A stretch of DNA of 64,000 nt from Cepaea nemoralis (lineage: Eukaryota > Mollusca > Gastropoda > Stylommatophora > Helicidae): assembly GCA_014155875.1 (NCBI GenBank), contig JACEFZ010003441.1, forward strand, positions 30,001 to 94,000. Direction: 5' to 3'. The notes under the pieces were generated by a model. It did not search any database and was not told where the DNA came from. It saw only the letters and a program-made list of their open reading frames with translations. Below are positions 36,338-46,476 of the stretch, one piece after another (position 1 is the first letter of the stretch; each line of letters opens with the position of its first letter). Both the position numbers and the translations under genes were made by a program.

Positions 36338-38100
36338 CCCGCATGGTTGATTATATGTTTGTACCAATTTCCCTGTGGTACTGTAATGGTCCCTGAGGTT
36401 TCCCGTCGCTGCTGCATCATTTGCCACTCTTTCTAGGGCATCTAAATACTGTCTTTTATCAGCCCTTATGTACCTCTTAACCTTTTTGCTAGCTTCTGTA
36501 TATTTTCCTTGGTCTATGTCTTTAGCAGCTTTAGGTTTGCTGTTAATTAAGTCTGCTTTTCTATGTTTCTCTTCTTTTATTTTCTTGAGGGTTCCAGCTT
36601 TATTTATGATTTATGTTTACGTTCCCTTTTTTCGATATAATCCATACACGCGTGACCATAAATGCTTTTAACCTGTTTCCAATTCTACTCCATGTTCTCC
36701 TCGTCTACTAAGCGTTGCAAGACCTGATGCCTAATAGGGACTGTGGTCATAAACTGTTCCTTAGTTTCTTGGTTTGTGAGATATCCTATATTATATTGAA
36801 TTCCATGTTTATAAGATGTTATATATCTCTAGAGTTTTAACTTAATTTCATTTATCAGCAGGCGGTGGACCGTACTTAAATATGCACCTCTAAAGACATT
36901 TACGTCATTAGGGAGTATCTACGTTTCTTATTATTACATATATGATCATTTTGGTTTTCCGTTTTATAGTCGGGTGATGACTGTGCGGCTGCTTTATGGT
37001 TTATTTTGTAAGGGAAAACACCCGTGTTTATCGCTTATTGATTCTTTTTTTTCGCATATACTTTACAGGACATTGCAGTCAACACCAGCATTTTGTCAGC
37101 TAGCTGTTGATGTCTTGGCAAGTATTACGTTCAGTAGTTTGCCTTTGCCTTTTGAACGACCCGCTCACGTACTCCGTAAGTAACCAGCGCGACGCGATCC
37201 ACTGCCGAATCTTGCACAGCTGTGTTTCGTTCGAGAGTATACGGGATTACCAACACCGTCCTTAACTGTTTCAGTACCAAACAAAATATGAGTCTGAACC
37301 AGACATGGTACACAATCAAATGAACATGTGTTATAATGTACATTTCTGTTCACCGAGTGGTGAAACTGCGGAAGAAACCACAAAACAAAACAACCAACAC
37401 ACATTATGGTGATATATCATCCTTCTGTCCTAATGGGAGGTCACATTTGGCGATAAATTATCCTTTGGCACCGAATCAGTTAACCCCTAGGCCAGAGGGA
37501 GACCGGCGCATATTGATTCACTGCACAAAAATTGATGAATAAGTCTTAATTTTCATTCATTAACCCTAGCTCTTGTTTCTCCGTGGCCTCTTTGTAACTA
37601 GTGTTATCCGATGCTGTTTTGGAATTTAGATCACCCATAAACATGTTTATATTACCATATTTTAGACTGTCAATTACGTTGTGAAATTTCATTAAAAATG
37701 CCCCCTTACCCAGTTCCTCTTTACCATTTTTTCCCTCCCGTAACCCTTAATCATATTCATGTTTATTTTATTTTTGATAGTTCTAAATCTTGCTGTTATT
37801 ATTCTTGTTTCCAGTCTAATAATGCTTCTTTTGCCTCTTTGGATAACATGAGGACTACCCCTTCAATTGTGGCGGCGGGGGGGGGGGGGGCGTGTTTCTC
37901 TTTACATCCAGAGTACATCACTGTTTCACGTGTTCTTAGATACATATTACTGGTTCCGCTCCACTTTTTTTTCTTACAACCCCAGAATGCTAAAAATATG
38001 ATATTTAATTTTTGCTGCGACATGTGCTGTCTTACCTAAGTCATACATAGTTTTAACATTCCAGGTGCCAATCCTAGAGATTTTCCTCCTTGAAAATGAT
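36338..38100 (-). pseudogene. LINE endonuclease and linker; insertion host of the LTR element (upstream part)
   Basis: The minus strand starts with RIGTWNVKTMYDLGKT (near 38075), the first AP-endonuclease motif. It then reads MFMGDLNSK (near 37650), another EN motif. After a SINE-1 insertion it reads RKADLINSKPKAAKDIDQGK and KVKRYIRADKRQYLDALERV, then GNLRDHYSTTGKLVQTYNQP at the LTR border. This is the EN-to-RT linker of the same LINE that resumes at 24597. Confidence 0.75.
37044..37507 (-). mobile_element. SINE-1 with a 207-bp insertion near its head
   Basis: Tail and body run from poly-T at 37044 to about 37271 (GGACATTGCAGTCAACACC, GTAGTTTGCC, ACCAGCGCGACGCGATCC). The missing head (GTTAACCCCTAGGCCAGAGG and GAGACCGG) appears only at 37479-37507. 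The 207 bp in between are unrecognised. The copy lies inside the LINE endonuclease region. Confidence 0.75.
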
Positions 38101-38540
38101 TTAATCAGCGTTGCGGGCCCGTTGCGGCCTTCTCCACATCGTGCCAAATGTCGTCTATAAGATCGTCGTTTCCTCTCTCTGGCTGAGAAATGCTTTTTTT
38201 GTTTATGCTACTTGTTCATGATTGGTTGGATTTTAAGGCTGCACATTTCAACATGATAAGGTAGCCTGCCCTAAGTCTTCCTGAGTCGCCTCTTACGACA
38301 AGTTTGAAAGGTTGCAGTATTATTTGCTTCTGTTGCGGGCCCCGGTAACCCACAGGCCTAATCCTGCTAAGTCCCTTTTACGATAGACGTGGTAGGTTGC
38401 AGTGTTAATATTCTTTTCTTACCCTTAGGATCCTGTTAACACACCTCAGTGGTCTCTTACGACATGCATGGTATATTACAGTATTACTGTTTTGTGCTTC
38501 ACCTTAGAGTCCCGGTAACACACGGGATGCTTCAGTTCTG
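38101..38540 (-). repeat. LINE 5' region with three imperfect units of about 82 bp
   Basis: Units start near 38288, 38370 and 38452, each with (C/G)TC.C.TTTACGA or CTCTTACGACA, GGTTGCAGT.TTA or ATTACAGTATTA, and CCGGTAAC.CAC or TGTTAACACAC. They lie directly upstream, in LINE orientation, of the endonuclease start at about 38090. They resemble 5'-UTR promoter monomers. Confidence 0.6.
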
Positions 38541-38916
38541 GTAACTTATCTACAATGCAGAAGTCTCACAGTTAGATTTGACCACTCGCCTATTCTATCT
38601 ATCTGTTTAATTTAAAAAGAGAAATAATTTAATATCATTCGGGTAAAATTATCTTAACTAGAGTTAACTTTCTTTACCTAATTATGATTAACTGTGTTTT
38701 AGCTAAAATGAACCTCTCACATTGCAGCGTTGAGAATATGTGTATGTATTTATATTTATATAGGCATAATGTATTAATATTTCAGTCGTTTTTAACTTAT
38801 ATGCGTTTTGTCACTAATTACAAGAATTGCCAGGAATGAGTGGTAGGGTTGGGGTGCATAAAAGATACAATTAAAAATTGTGGCATAGTAAAAGAAGGTG
38901 GATAAACAACTTTCAA
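38541..38916. other. AT-rich stretch, nothing recognised
   Basis: Lies between the LINE 5' region and the HINE. No frame or repeat match was seen. Confidence 0.5.
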
Positions 38917-39772
38917 TCTTATATATAAATTGCGATCTCCGTCCGTCTGTCTGTCTGTCTGTCTGTCTGTATGTATGTATGTATGTATGTATGTCCTTTA
39001 TTTGTTCGCGAACGGCCCATCCGATTGAGATGAAATTTTCTACACGCCTTCCTTTCATTCCAGAGCTACCAACTGTGATATTTTGTTAGTGTGAAATCGC
39101 CTGCTTACTCAGTATTATTTCATTTTTCATTTTTCATTTTAATTTCAATTATCTCAGGGGACCTAACTCCGTAAACGTTATTTCAAGGGGCATAACATTT
39201 CTGTATAACTTATAGTCATATTGTGGCATCGTTTTCAAAGATTTATAAACTCTTTGTCCATAGTTATGTACCGGCATATGAGTTATAATAAATAATGATA
39301 CAATCTGTAAGGCATTTTCAAAGTTTTCATAAAAATAATGCACAATGCATAACATTGTAACTCATCTTTTTTTGCTTAAGAAGTTACTGTAGTCATGCAG
39401 GTGATTAGAAAGAGTTTTCATTAAAAATAATGGATGGTGTGTGGAAAGGACATTCTTTTAAGTTACTTTTTTTGTTGTATGAATTTAATGAGACGCTACC
39501 CGCCAGGAGCTGGGCGAAGCCACGCCGGGTCAGATAGATAGACAGACCCACCTTTTCGCTGCAGTTGTCTACTCCTCCTTTTCCTTCTTCTGCTGATGCT
39601 GCTGCCGCCGCTCCATTTACCCAAGTTAATTGTTGGGGAAGATGTAAAGATCTTTCAAGTGCTCTTTCTAATGCTTTTTGTAAGTTGGTCTTCGTTTATC
39701 TAAGGTTGTTCTAACTGCAACCAATAAATGATTAGACAGACAGGCAGACAGACAGACAGACAGAGAGGGAGG

Positions 39773-39840
<68 letters not shown>

Positions 39841-39927
39841 GTCAGTCGGGAATGGGAACTTATATGACTACTTATATGAATTAAATGAGATGCTCGCCAT
39901 CAGGTGTGGGCGAAGCCGGGCCGGATC

Positions 39928-39972
<45 letters not shown>

Positions 39973-40088
39973 TAAAGACAGACATACATATAGACAGATA
40001 GATAGTCGGGAACGGGAGCTTATATGACTACTTATATGAATTAAATGAGATGCTCGCCATCAGGGGCTGGGCGAAGCCGGGCCGGATC

Positions 40089-40129
<41 letters not shown>

Positions 40130-40291
40130 TAAAGACAGACATACATATAGACAGATAGATAGTCGGGAACGGGAGCTTATATGACTACTTATATGAATTA
40201 AATGAGATGCTCCACACCAGGAGTTGGGCGATGCCGGGCCGGGTCAGACAGACAGACAGAAAGACAGACAGAAAGACAGACATACATACAT

Positions 40292-40362
<71 letters not shown>

Positions 40363-40458
40363 GTCGGTAACGGGAACGAGAACTTATATGACTACTTATA
40401 TGAATTAAATGAGATGCTCCCCACCAGGGCCTGGGCGAAGCCGGGCCGGGTCAGCTAG
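38917..40458 (+). mobile_element. Helentron-associated element (HINE) with serial 3' ends
   Basis: The left end has TATATATAAATTGCGATCTC, then GTCT and GTAT tetranucleotides, TTCGCGAACGGCCCATCCG and ATTGAGATGAAATTTTC. The right end is GGGCGAAGCCGGGCCGGGTC followed by AGCTAGT, a Helitron-like CTAG terminus with a small hairpin. The end unit (TTATATGACTACTTATATGA, AATTAAATGAGATGCTC, GGGCGAAGCCGGGCCGG) occurs at about 39488 (divergent), 39848, 40008, 40163 and 40372. The four better units are joined by GACA arrays. No Rep/helicase ORF is present, so it is non-autonomous. Confidence 0.82.
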
Positions 40459-40496
40459 TATTCTATAAATATTGATGAGTGGTATTATCCAAATGC

Positions 40497-40747
40497 CGGT
40501 CTCTCTGGCCGAGGAGTTACACCACTTTCTCCGTAATCCCGTTTATCACGCAGAGTTCGTAGCGGGCGAGAATTGGGAGCGGTTCGTCCCCCGCTGGTGA
40601 CTTGCGGGATAACTGAGCCGGCCGCTCAGAAAGCAATGGCAAACTACTGAGCGTAATCTTGCCAAGAAATCAACAGACAGCTGAAAGATGCTGCTGTTGA
40701 TTGCGATGTCCTGTAAAAGGATATGCGAATTTAAAATTCAAAAAAAA
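40497..40747 (+). mobile_element. SINE-1, full length, 251 bp, with 13-bp TSD
   Basis: Direct repeats ATTATCCAAATGC lie at 40484-40496 and 40748-40760. The head CGGTCTCTCTGGCCGAGGAG contains an A-box-like TGGCCGAGGAGTTA. The body has CGGCCGCTCAGAAAGCAATG and GCAAACTACTGAGCGTAATC, and the end is GATGTCCTGTAAAAGGATAT plus an A-rich tail. It is the best reference copy of the family in this window. Confidence 0.94.
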
Positions 40748-40760
40748 ATTATCCAAATGC

Positions 40761-41219
40761 GTAGCACCACATTGACGCATGGCACTGCAATGATGCAATC
40801 TATTATCGGTAAGTGTAACATGTCGTATATATTACCCTCGACCCTCATGACTATGCTGTTTAAGGGGCAATTATGGTCCAAGTTCTACCCCCCAGGCCCA
40901 TTCAGATAGCCCTTACACATAAACTCAGTGTTCACACTTTAGTGATTAGTTCACGAGAGACGTATGTCTAAACGTGGTCTAACACCGATACGCCTACTAT
41001 AACGCAACTTTTTACCGCTCAATGTGCGTGCGTGAGATTGCATATGCTTAATTGTTGTTGATTATACAACTGAACTAAGTTTCTTTAATTACCTTACCTC
41101 AGATTACTAGTATGACTCTTCTCCGACTGTTGAACGAGTGGACAGAGCGCGTGTGGGAATGTCCTGAGTGTAGTGATGTCGGTTCTTTGCTCATAACTCA
41201 TAACGCAATATACATAAAA
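40761..41219 (+). mobile_element. Unrecognised stretch ending in a LINE-B 3' fragment
   Basis: 41100-41190 reads a degraded TSMTLLRLLNEWTERVWECP followed by GTAGTGATGTCGGTTC, the LINE-B tail. Nothing was recognised before it. Confidence 0.6.
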
Positions 41220-41525
41220 TGTCGTCACCTCAATTACACTAAAAGATATATGTTTGTGCTTCATAGATTATACTACGGCACTTAGTAAAATAAAATATGA
41301 TGAAATGATTAAAATGTTGGAAGATATCAACACTGGTGGGGAAAGATCTCAGAATAATAAAGAATATTACTAGAATCAAGTAGCAGCAATTAACATGGGA
41401 CATAATATAATGAAAACAGTAACAATGGTGATATCAAAGAAAAAGGTGACACCAACATGTGAAATAGAAATAGAAGGGAAAATTCTGAACCAACTGGATA
41501 ATTTTAAATACCTAGAGACATTTAT

Positions 41526-41748
41526 TTTCCCCGTAATCTCGTATACTCTCGTGGGTAACGTGATGATGGTGAGAATCAGCAGTGGTTCGAATCGCATCGG
41601 TAACTTACGGGGTAAGTGAGCCGGCCGCTCAGAAAGCAATGGCAAACTACTGAGCATAATCTTGCCAAGAAATCAACATACAGCTGAAAGATGCTGGTGT
41701 TGACAGCGATGTCCTGTAAAGGATATGCAAAAAAAAAAAAAAAAAAAG
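41526..41748 (+). mobile_element. SINE-1, 5'-truncated, 12-bp TSD
   Basis: AGAGACATTTAT occurs at 41514-41525 and 41749-41760. The copy starts at TTCCCCGTAATC, lacking the first part of the head, but keeps a clear B box (GGTTCGAATC). It ends in GGATATGC plus 19 A. Confidence 0.94.
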
Positions 41749-41919
41749 AGAGACATTTATAGCATCAAATGAAAGATGTACAACTGAGATTAAGAGCAGA
41801 ATAGGGCAAGCAGAAGCTGCATTCCAATACAATGAACTGTATCTCATGCAATAAAACACTGTCATTGAATGCAAGAGAGTGCTGAAATGCTACATAAAGC
41901 CAGTTTTGCTACATGGTAG

Positions 41920-42016
41920 CCTGTATGACATCACACTGATGTTGGACAATAGGATGCCTTCATCCGACATACAGGACTTCGCGTTGGAGCTCAAGCCAAC
42001 GAACACAAGCAAGCAA
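41920..42016 (+). mobile_element. SINE-3 fragment, 97 bp, 12-bp TSD
   Basis: GCTACATGGTAG occurs at 41908-41919 and 42017-42028. The insert (CTGTATGACATCACACTGAT, GTTGGACAATAGGATGCCTT, AAGC repeats at the end) matches 45134-45235 almost exactly. The short length suggests 5' truncation. Confidence 0.88.
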
Positions 42017-42301
42017 GCTACATGGTAGTGAATCTTGGACTGTAAATGAACAAATTAGGAAGAACCTGAAAGCAACAGACATGAGGTTCCTTAAACCAGG
42101 GGTGGGCAAACTACGGCCCGGCAACTGATTTTATGCGGCCCGCGGGGGCATTTAGAAATAAATATTTTTACTTCGCTTTTAAGTTATTTTGTTAAATTTT
42201 ACACAATTTCATGTTCCGCTATGATTGTTTTAACATTGTTTGATAAAATATCTTTCGATTTATCTATTTTTGTAAACAGTCCTTGACCTTCGTAATGTAA
42301 T

Positions 42302-42467
42302 GCTTCTTCTTCTTCGTCTTCTTCTTCTTCTTCTTCTTCTTCTTCTTCTTCTTCTTCTTCTTCTTCTTCTTCTTCTTCTTCTTCTTCTTCTTCTTCTTCT
42401 TCTTCTTCTTCTTCTTCTTCTTCTTCTTCTTCTTCTTCTTCTTCTTCTTCTTCTTCTTCTTCTTCTT
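42302..42467 (+). repeat. (CTT)n microsatellite, about 165 bp
   Basis: A nearly pure TTC/CTT run lies just inside the left end of the hAT-like element. Confidence 0.97.
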
Positions 42468-42489
42468 TCGTTCGCCTGAAATATGTCTA

Positions 42490-43360
42490 TGACTGCAATG
42501 TTGCCTCTTTTATAAATTTAACTGTCTTTTTAGTTCACTCGTCAGTCCATAGAGTTTATCTTCCATTGTCATCTCTCTAGGCCAGAAGGTTTGCCTAAAC
42601 ATGCTGTAATTTGGGCAGTCTTTGAGTATGGGCTCTGCTGTCTGCGACGCCAATCCACATGTGCACATGACTGATTCACCAATTCTGAATCTTGTATACA
42701 TGTGGTTGCGTAATCTATTGTGTCCTGTTCTGAGGCGCAGAATAATGACTTGTTCTGGTCTGTCCATAACGTGATAGTCGTCTTGAGCAGGTTTTGGTGG
42801 CCTTCTGACTGATCTTATAATTCTTTTCTTTTGGTGGTATATAACGGGCACATCAGGCTGTTCATCTTTTGCTCCTTCCTTAGCCAATCGATCAGTTATG
42901 TCTTTTGTGTGCCGGATACTTCACAGTGGGATGGTATCCACTGTATGGTGACCTTATGCTGAATGCTAAGTTCAGAAAGTAGTGTCCTTAGTACTGGCAA
43001 TTTCCCAGACATCATTTCGTTTTCGTTGAGGTGAGTTTCTTGTAAGTTACATACGCTTACCTTTTCTTGGTCCAAGATGTTTTCTAGTTCTATTTTTTGT
43101 TGCTGACTACAGTGCATTAGTTTTAGTCTTTGTTTGGTATGGTCAGACGCTCTATTCTCAGGTCCCCTGGCTCCACAGGACATCTAAGAAGGACCTCCAG
43201 TAGCTGTGGTTGGACCCTTTCGCGGCATAGGACCCGGCACTGCACCTGCTTGGGGGTCCAAAGCATTGCGAGCACCATAACATTTAGCAGTAGTCGACAT
43301 ATTTCATTACGCGTGATTGCGTGACATCTTGATTTCCGTGGTGCGCCTCCTGGCTGGTTG
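42490..43360 (-). pseudogene. Internally deleted LINE: endonuclease start joined to RNase H end
   Basis: The minus strand reads QQQKIELENILDQEKVSVCN, then LQETHL (endonuclease motif). Within about 20 residues it switches to LRTLLSELSIQHKVTIQWIP and SHCEVSGTQKT (RNase H PSH motif). A second frame continues RLRTGHNRLRNHMYTRFRIG, CTCGLASQTAEPILKDCPNY, the cysteine-rich end of RNase H-bearing LINEs. The whole RT is absent, so this is a deletion derivative. It is carried inside the hAT-like element. Confidence 0.8.
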
Positions 43361-43389
43361 AATCCGTCTTCAGCACCTTTCCTTTGCTA

Positions 43390-43572
43390 GAACAGACTGT
43401 GGAATAAAGATAAAGGAGAAAATTATTGCAGATAAGTCACACACTGAGCGGGTGAGACGTAAAATGGTGCATGATGGTGGAAATGACCATGTGTTCACAT
43501 GCACTCACTGTGAACGAACATTTACAGCGCGAATTGGCCTTATCAGTCACATTAGCTACCGCCATAGGTAAA
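43390..43572 (+). pseudogene. C2H2 zinc finger LINE C-terminus (fragment)
   Basis: Reads SHTERVRRKMVHDGGNDHVF then CTHCERTFTARIGLISHISY and RHR-stop. A single C2H2 finger of the form C-x2-C-ERTFTARIGL-H at a protein's end is common in several LINE families. A host zinc finger is unlikely. Confidence 0.65.
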
Positions 43573-43631
43573 AGTTATTATGCCTTTGTAAAGCACAAAC
43601 TATCGTCTGTCAAAACGGCTAGGTGCCAATG

Positions 43632-43636
<5 letters not shown>

Positions 43637-43723
<87 letters not shown>
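43637..43723 (+). repeat. (TA)n microsatellite, about 88 bp
   Basis: A pure TA run next to the right end of the hAT-like element. Confidence 0.97.
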
Positions 43724-43729
<6 letters not shown>

Positions 43730-43866
43730 CCCGCCAATAGCTTTACATATGTCAATGCGGCCCTACGCACAAAAAGTTTGCCCACCCCTGCCTTAATCGA
43801 ATGTTGCCAATTCCTTGAACTGCCAGAATAACTAACAACGATTGCCTTAAAGAGGCTAATGAAACT

Positions 43867-44111
43867 CCCCCCCCCCCCCCCCCCCCGCATATCCTATTTA
43901 CAGGATATTTCTGTCAACACCAGCATTTTACCGCTGTTGTTGATTTCTTGGCAATATTACGCTCAGTAGTTTGTAATTGCTTTCTGAGCGACCCGCTCAC
44001 ATACCCCCGTAAGTAACCAACGCGAAGCGATCCGCCACAGAATCTCGTGCAGCTACGTGGATATAAGGGGTTACGGAGAAAATCGTTAACACCTTAGCCA
44101 GGGAGACTGGC
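43867..44111 (-). mobile_element. SINE-1, full length, 11-bp TSD, homopolymer C at its tail
   Basis: CTAATGAAACT occurs at 43856-43866 and 44112-44122. Reading on the minus strand, the copy runs from GGCCAGTCTCCCTGGCTAAG to CCTGTAAATAGGATATGCGG, then G's. On the plus strand the tail is about 20 C's instead of T's. Confidence 0.92.
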
Positions 44112-44389
44112 CTAATGAAACTAGAACATTATATGCAACAATCAGAAAGAGACAAACAGCTTTCTTTGATCATGTGATGAGAAGAAAGGCATTGGAGAAC
44201 ATCGTGACAACTGGAAAGATCGAGGGGAAGAGAGGAAGAGGCAGACCAAGAGAAATGATGCTGGATGGATTAAGACGCTGGCATGGAGGAATATCAACAG
44301 CAGAGTTGATCTAGAACACTAAAAGTCGAGATATGTGGAGAGCCATGAACGCCTACTCCAGGTGTCAAGGCATATGATGATGACGCGCT

Positions 44390-44863
44390 CAATTTCAGTC
44401 TTGTGACAAAATTAAAGAAATTGAAAATAGAACATACTTTAAATAAGTTTGGTTCCATAACAAACAACATTTGGGACTATTTACAATACATCAGACGCAA
44501 AACAACCAAAGGTTAAGCAGTTTTATACATTCCTATCACAACACCCGTAAAACACACTCAAAGTAACATTTGAAAGAGCACGCATATTTCCTATGGCAAT
44601 ATATGAATCTGAATCGTGGACCATTTCGCAATTACTAATGAAGACAGTCTGGGTTGTCAACTTAAATGCTAAAGAAGTTTAGTATATTACCGTGGGACAT
44701 GATGAATAATATGTTCGACAATCTACAAGATATAAATATCGAAGAAAAGGGGTTCATAGACAAAAATATGGTTTGGAAACTAAGATATTTCGGCCATATT
44801 AAATGTCACATTGGCTGAGACAGAACAGTAATGAAAGCCGTGGTTAAGAAAGCGGAAGCAGGG

Positions 44864-44904
<41 letters not shown>
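44390..44904 (+). pseudogene. Decayed LINE C-terminus with (AATC)n tail
   Basis: Reads RARIFPMAIYESESWTISQ (44575-44630), the YGSESW block, and in another frame EKGFIDKNMVWKLRYFGHIK (about 44745-44800). After GTGGTTAAGAAAGCGGAAGC come nine AATC repeats at 44866-44904. Confidence 0.7.
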
Positions 44905-45235
44905 GTGCAAGTGTTTCCAAGGCACCAGGGCCGGGTTATATACTGGCCAAGACCTATTGACGCGTCCTCGCCAAGCGTCCTGGGCAACAGGTCCCTTCGG
45001 GGTCCTGGCTGAAGTCAATAGGATCGCCGATTCCTCCGAAGTCGGAGAGTTTCTGCCTGTATGACGAGGAACCACCAGTCTGCACACCAATAAGCCAGAC
45101 ATGGGACAACGCATACTCACGCAAACCTCAGGTCCTGTATGACATCACACTGATGTTGGACAACAGGATGCCTTCATCCGACATACAGGACTTTGCGTTG
45201 GAGCTCAAGCCAGCGAACACAAGCAAGCAAGCAAG
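44905..45235 (+). mobile_element. SINE-3-like repeat, longer copy, (AAGC)n tail
   Basis: The last 100 bp match the TSD-flanked copy at 41920-42016. The preceding 230 bp (CCAGGGCCGGGTTATATACT, CGCGTCCTCGCCAAGCGTCC, GAAGTCGGAGAGTTTCTGCC) are GC-rich relative to their surroundings and have no long frame. They are probably the 5' part of the same repeat. No tRNA-like head was identified. Confidence 0.6.
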
Positions 45236-45600
45236 CAATCATGTGCCATGCCGGAAAGCGTGGGTGGTCATGACTCGCCATTTCACTCGATCACCAGAGT
45301 CGTGAATCAGCTCAGTGTTCCTGTCTCGACCATGCCATGTGGCCAAGCCATTCAGGTATTCCTCTTGGTCTGTTCCCTTCGATCTTGCCAGTTGTCACTA
45401 AGTTTTCCAATCCATTTCTTCTCATAACATGTCCAAATAATTTTGACTGTCTACGTCTAATTTCTCTAATCAGTTTACGATGTTCATTTGTCTCCTGTAG
45501 TACTTGGTCATTGGTTTTTCTGTCTGTCCATGGTATTCTTTGCATTTTCCCCGGACACCACATTTCTGCAGCCATCAGATGTTTTAGGCAGGGATCAGAG
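45236..45600 (-). pseudogene. LINE-A 3' end
   Basis: The minus strand reads EMWCPGKMQRIPWTDRKTND, QVLQETNEHRKLIREIRRRQ and SKLFGHVMRRNGLENLVTTG, ending with the GGCATGGCACATGATT signature at 45240. The same block and end are seen at 1800-2136 (plus) and 55775-55880. Confidence 0.88.
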
Positions 45601-45880
45601 TACAAAAATGGACACAAGACATTTCGAACACCTGTCACAAAATCAGCCACTCTCGAGTCTGCTAAATAACATTCACGCAGCAATTCCCAAGTTACCATCG
45701 CGTAACATGGACATTAACGCCATTCTCTAGTTATTAGTAATACAACATATGTGTATATACACATATATTACAATTATGATGGTGAAGTGTAACTATCAAG
45801 CCCTAGTATGTATCTCTTTATACAAGTGTGCATTTTCCTAGAGTAGGAAATTCTCCGTTACACTCTTTTTTCACTGTAAT
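45601..45880. other. No recognised feature
   Basis: Mixed AT-rich sequence with a short near-palindromic ATATGTGTATATACACATAT at about 45749-45768. Confidence 0.5.
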
Positions 45881-46430
45881 CATCATCATCATCATCATCA
45901 TCGTCGTACAGTGCCTTTTCGGCTGGCGTGGGCGATCATGCCTCTCCATAAATTACGATCTTCGACGTCATTGATCAATTCGTATGTTGATTCCCTTCTG
46001 TGCCATGACACAAGACTGCCAATAATCTTTTCATGCTGTGTTCCTCTATCTCTCTTTCCGCAAATACTTCCGGTTGTCACAATATGTTCCAGTTTTTGCC
46101 TTCTTATAATTTCACCAAAAGTGTGGACTGCCTCTGCCTGATGTTTGTGATAAGTTGTCTTTGCGACTTAGCTTCCCTTAAAACATCCTGATTGCTCTTT
46201 TGGCTGTCCAACTAATTTTCAGCATTCTTCTGTAAAACCACATCTCCAAGGCTTCCAGAAATTTTTTCGCCTGTGAACTAATAGTCCAGGACTGGCAGCC
46301 GTATGTTAAAACTGGTTCTATGTAACATTCAAGAACTTTTTTCCTGACTCTCAGGGACAGTGACGTATTGATCAAACCGTTCTTCATTTGATAGAATGCA
46401 GTTTTTGCTTGTCCTATAGAGGACAAGGGG
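45881..46430 (-). pseudogene. LINE-A-related 3' end with (ATG)n tail
   Basis: The minus strand reads IGQAKTAFYQMKNGLINTSL, VRKKVLECYIEPVLTYGCQS and WTISSQAKKFLEALEMWFYR, then a conserved end at GTACGACGATGATGATGATG. Frame changes occur after TAKRAIRMF. It shares end sequence with 2706-2865. Confidence 0.85.
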
Positions 46431-46476
46431 GGGGGGGGGGTGGAATGGGGGGGTGGGGGGGTGGGAATGGGGTTGT
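46426..46476 (+). repeat. G-rich tract with G-quadruplex potential
   Basis: Several runs of seven or more G separated by single T or TGGAAT. It stands out sharply in an AT-rich region. Position 37870-37890 has a similar single run. Confidence 0.85.

Larger units (their letters stand above)
42097..43790. mobile_element. hAT-like DNA transposon, 1.69 kb, non-autonomous
   Basis: Terminal inverted repeats CAGGGGTGGGCAAACT (42097-42112) and AGTTTGCCCACCCCTG (43775-43790). The subterminal GGCCC/GCGGCCCGC motifs at both ends are typical of hAT/Charlie-type elements. The 8-bp target duplication is CCTTAAAC (42089-42096) and CCTTAATC (43791-43798), one mismatch. No transposase frame was found. The interior holds a CTT array, LINE fragments and a TA array. 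Confidence 0.9.
41220..44380 (+). pseudogene. RTE-like LINE C-terminal region split by four nested insertions
   Basis: Host blocks in order: CEIEIEGKILNQLDNFKYLE (41455-41520), ERCTTEIKSRIGQAEAAFQY with ECKRVLKCYIKPVLLHG (41760-41917), SESWTVNEQIRKNLKATDMR (42029-42088), and a conserved end with FFDHVMRRKALENIVTTGKI, GKRGRGRPREMML and ATGATGATG at about 44370. Between them sit SINE-1, SINE-3, a hAT-like element and another SINE-1, each with its own target duplication. Removing these restores a continuous order of the same domain. Confidence 0.85.

Noticed and set aside
43390..43572. Host C2H2 zinc-finger gene
   Set aside because: A single terminal finger in this sequence context, inside a transposon with other LINE debris, fits a LINE C-terminus.
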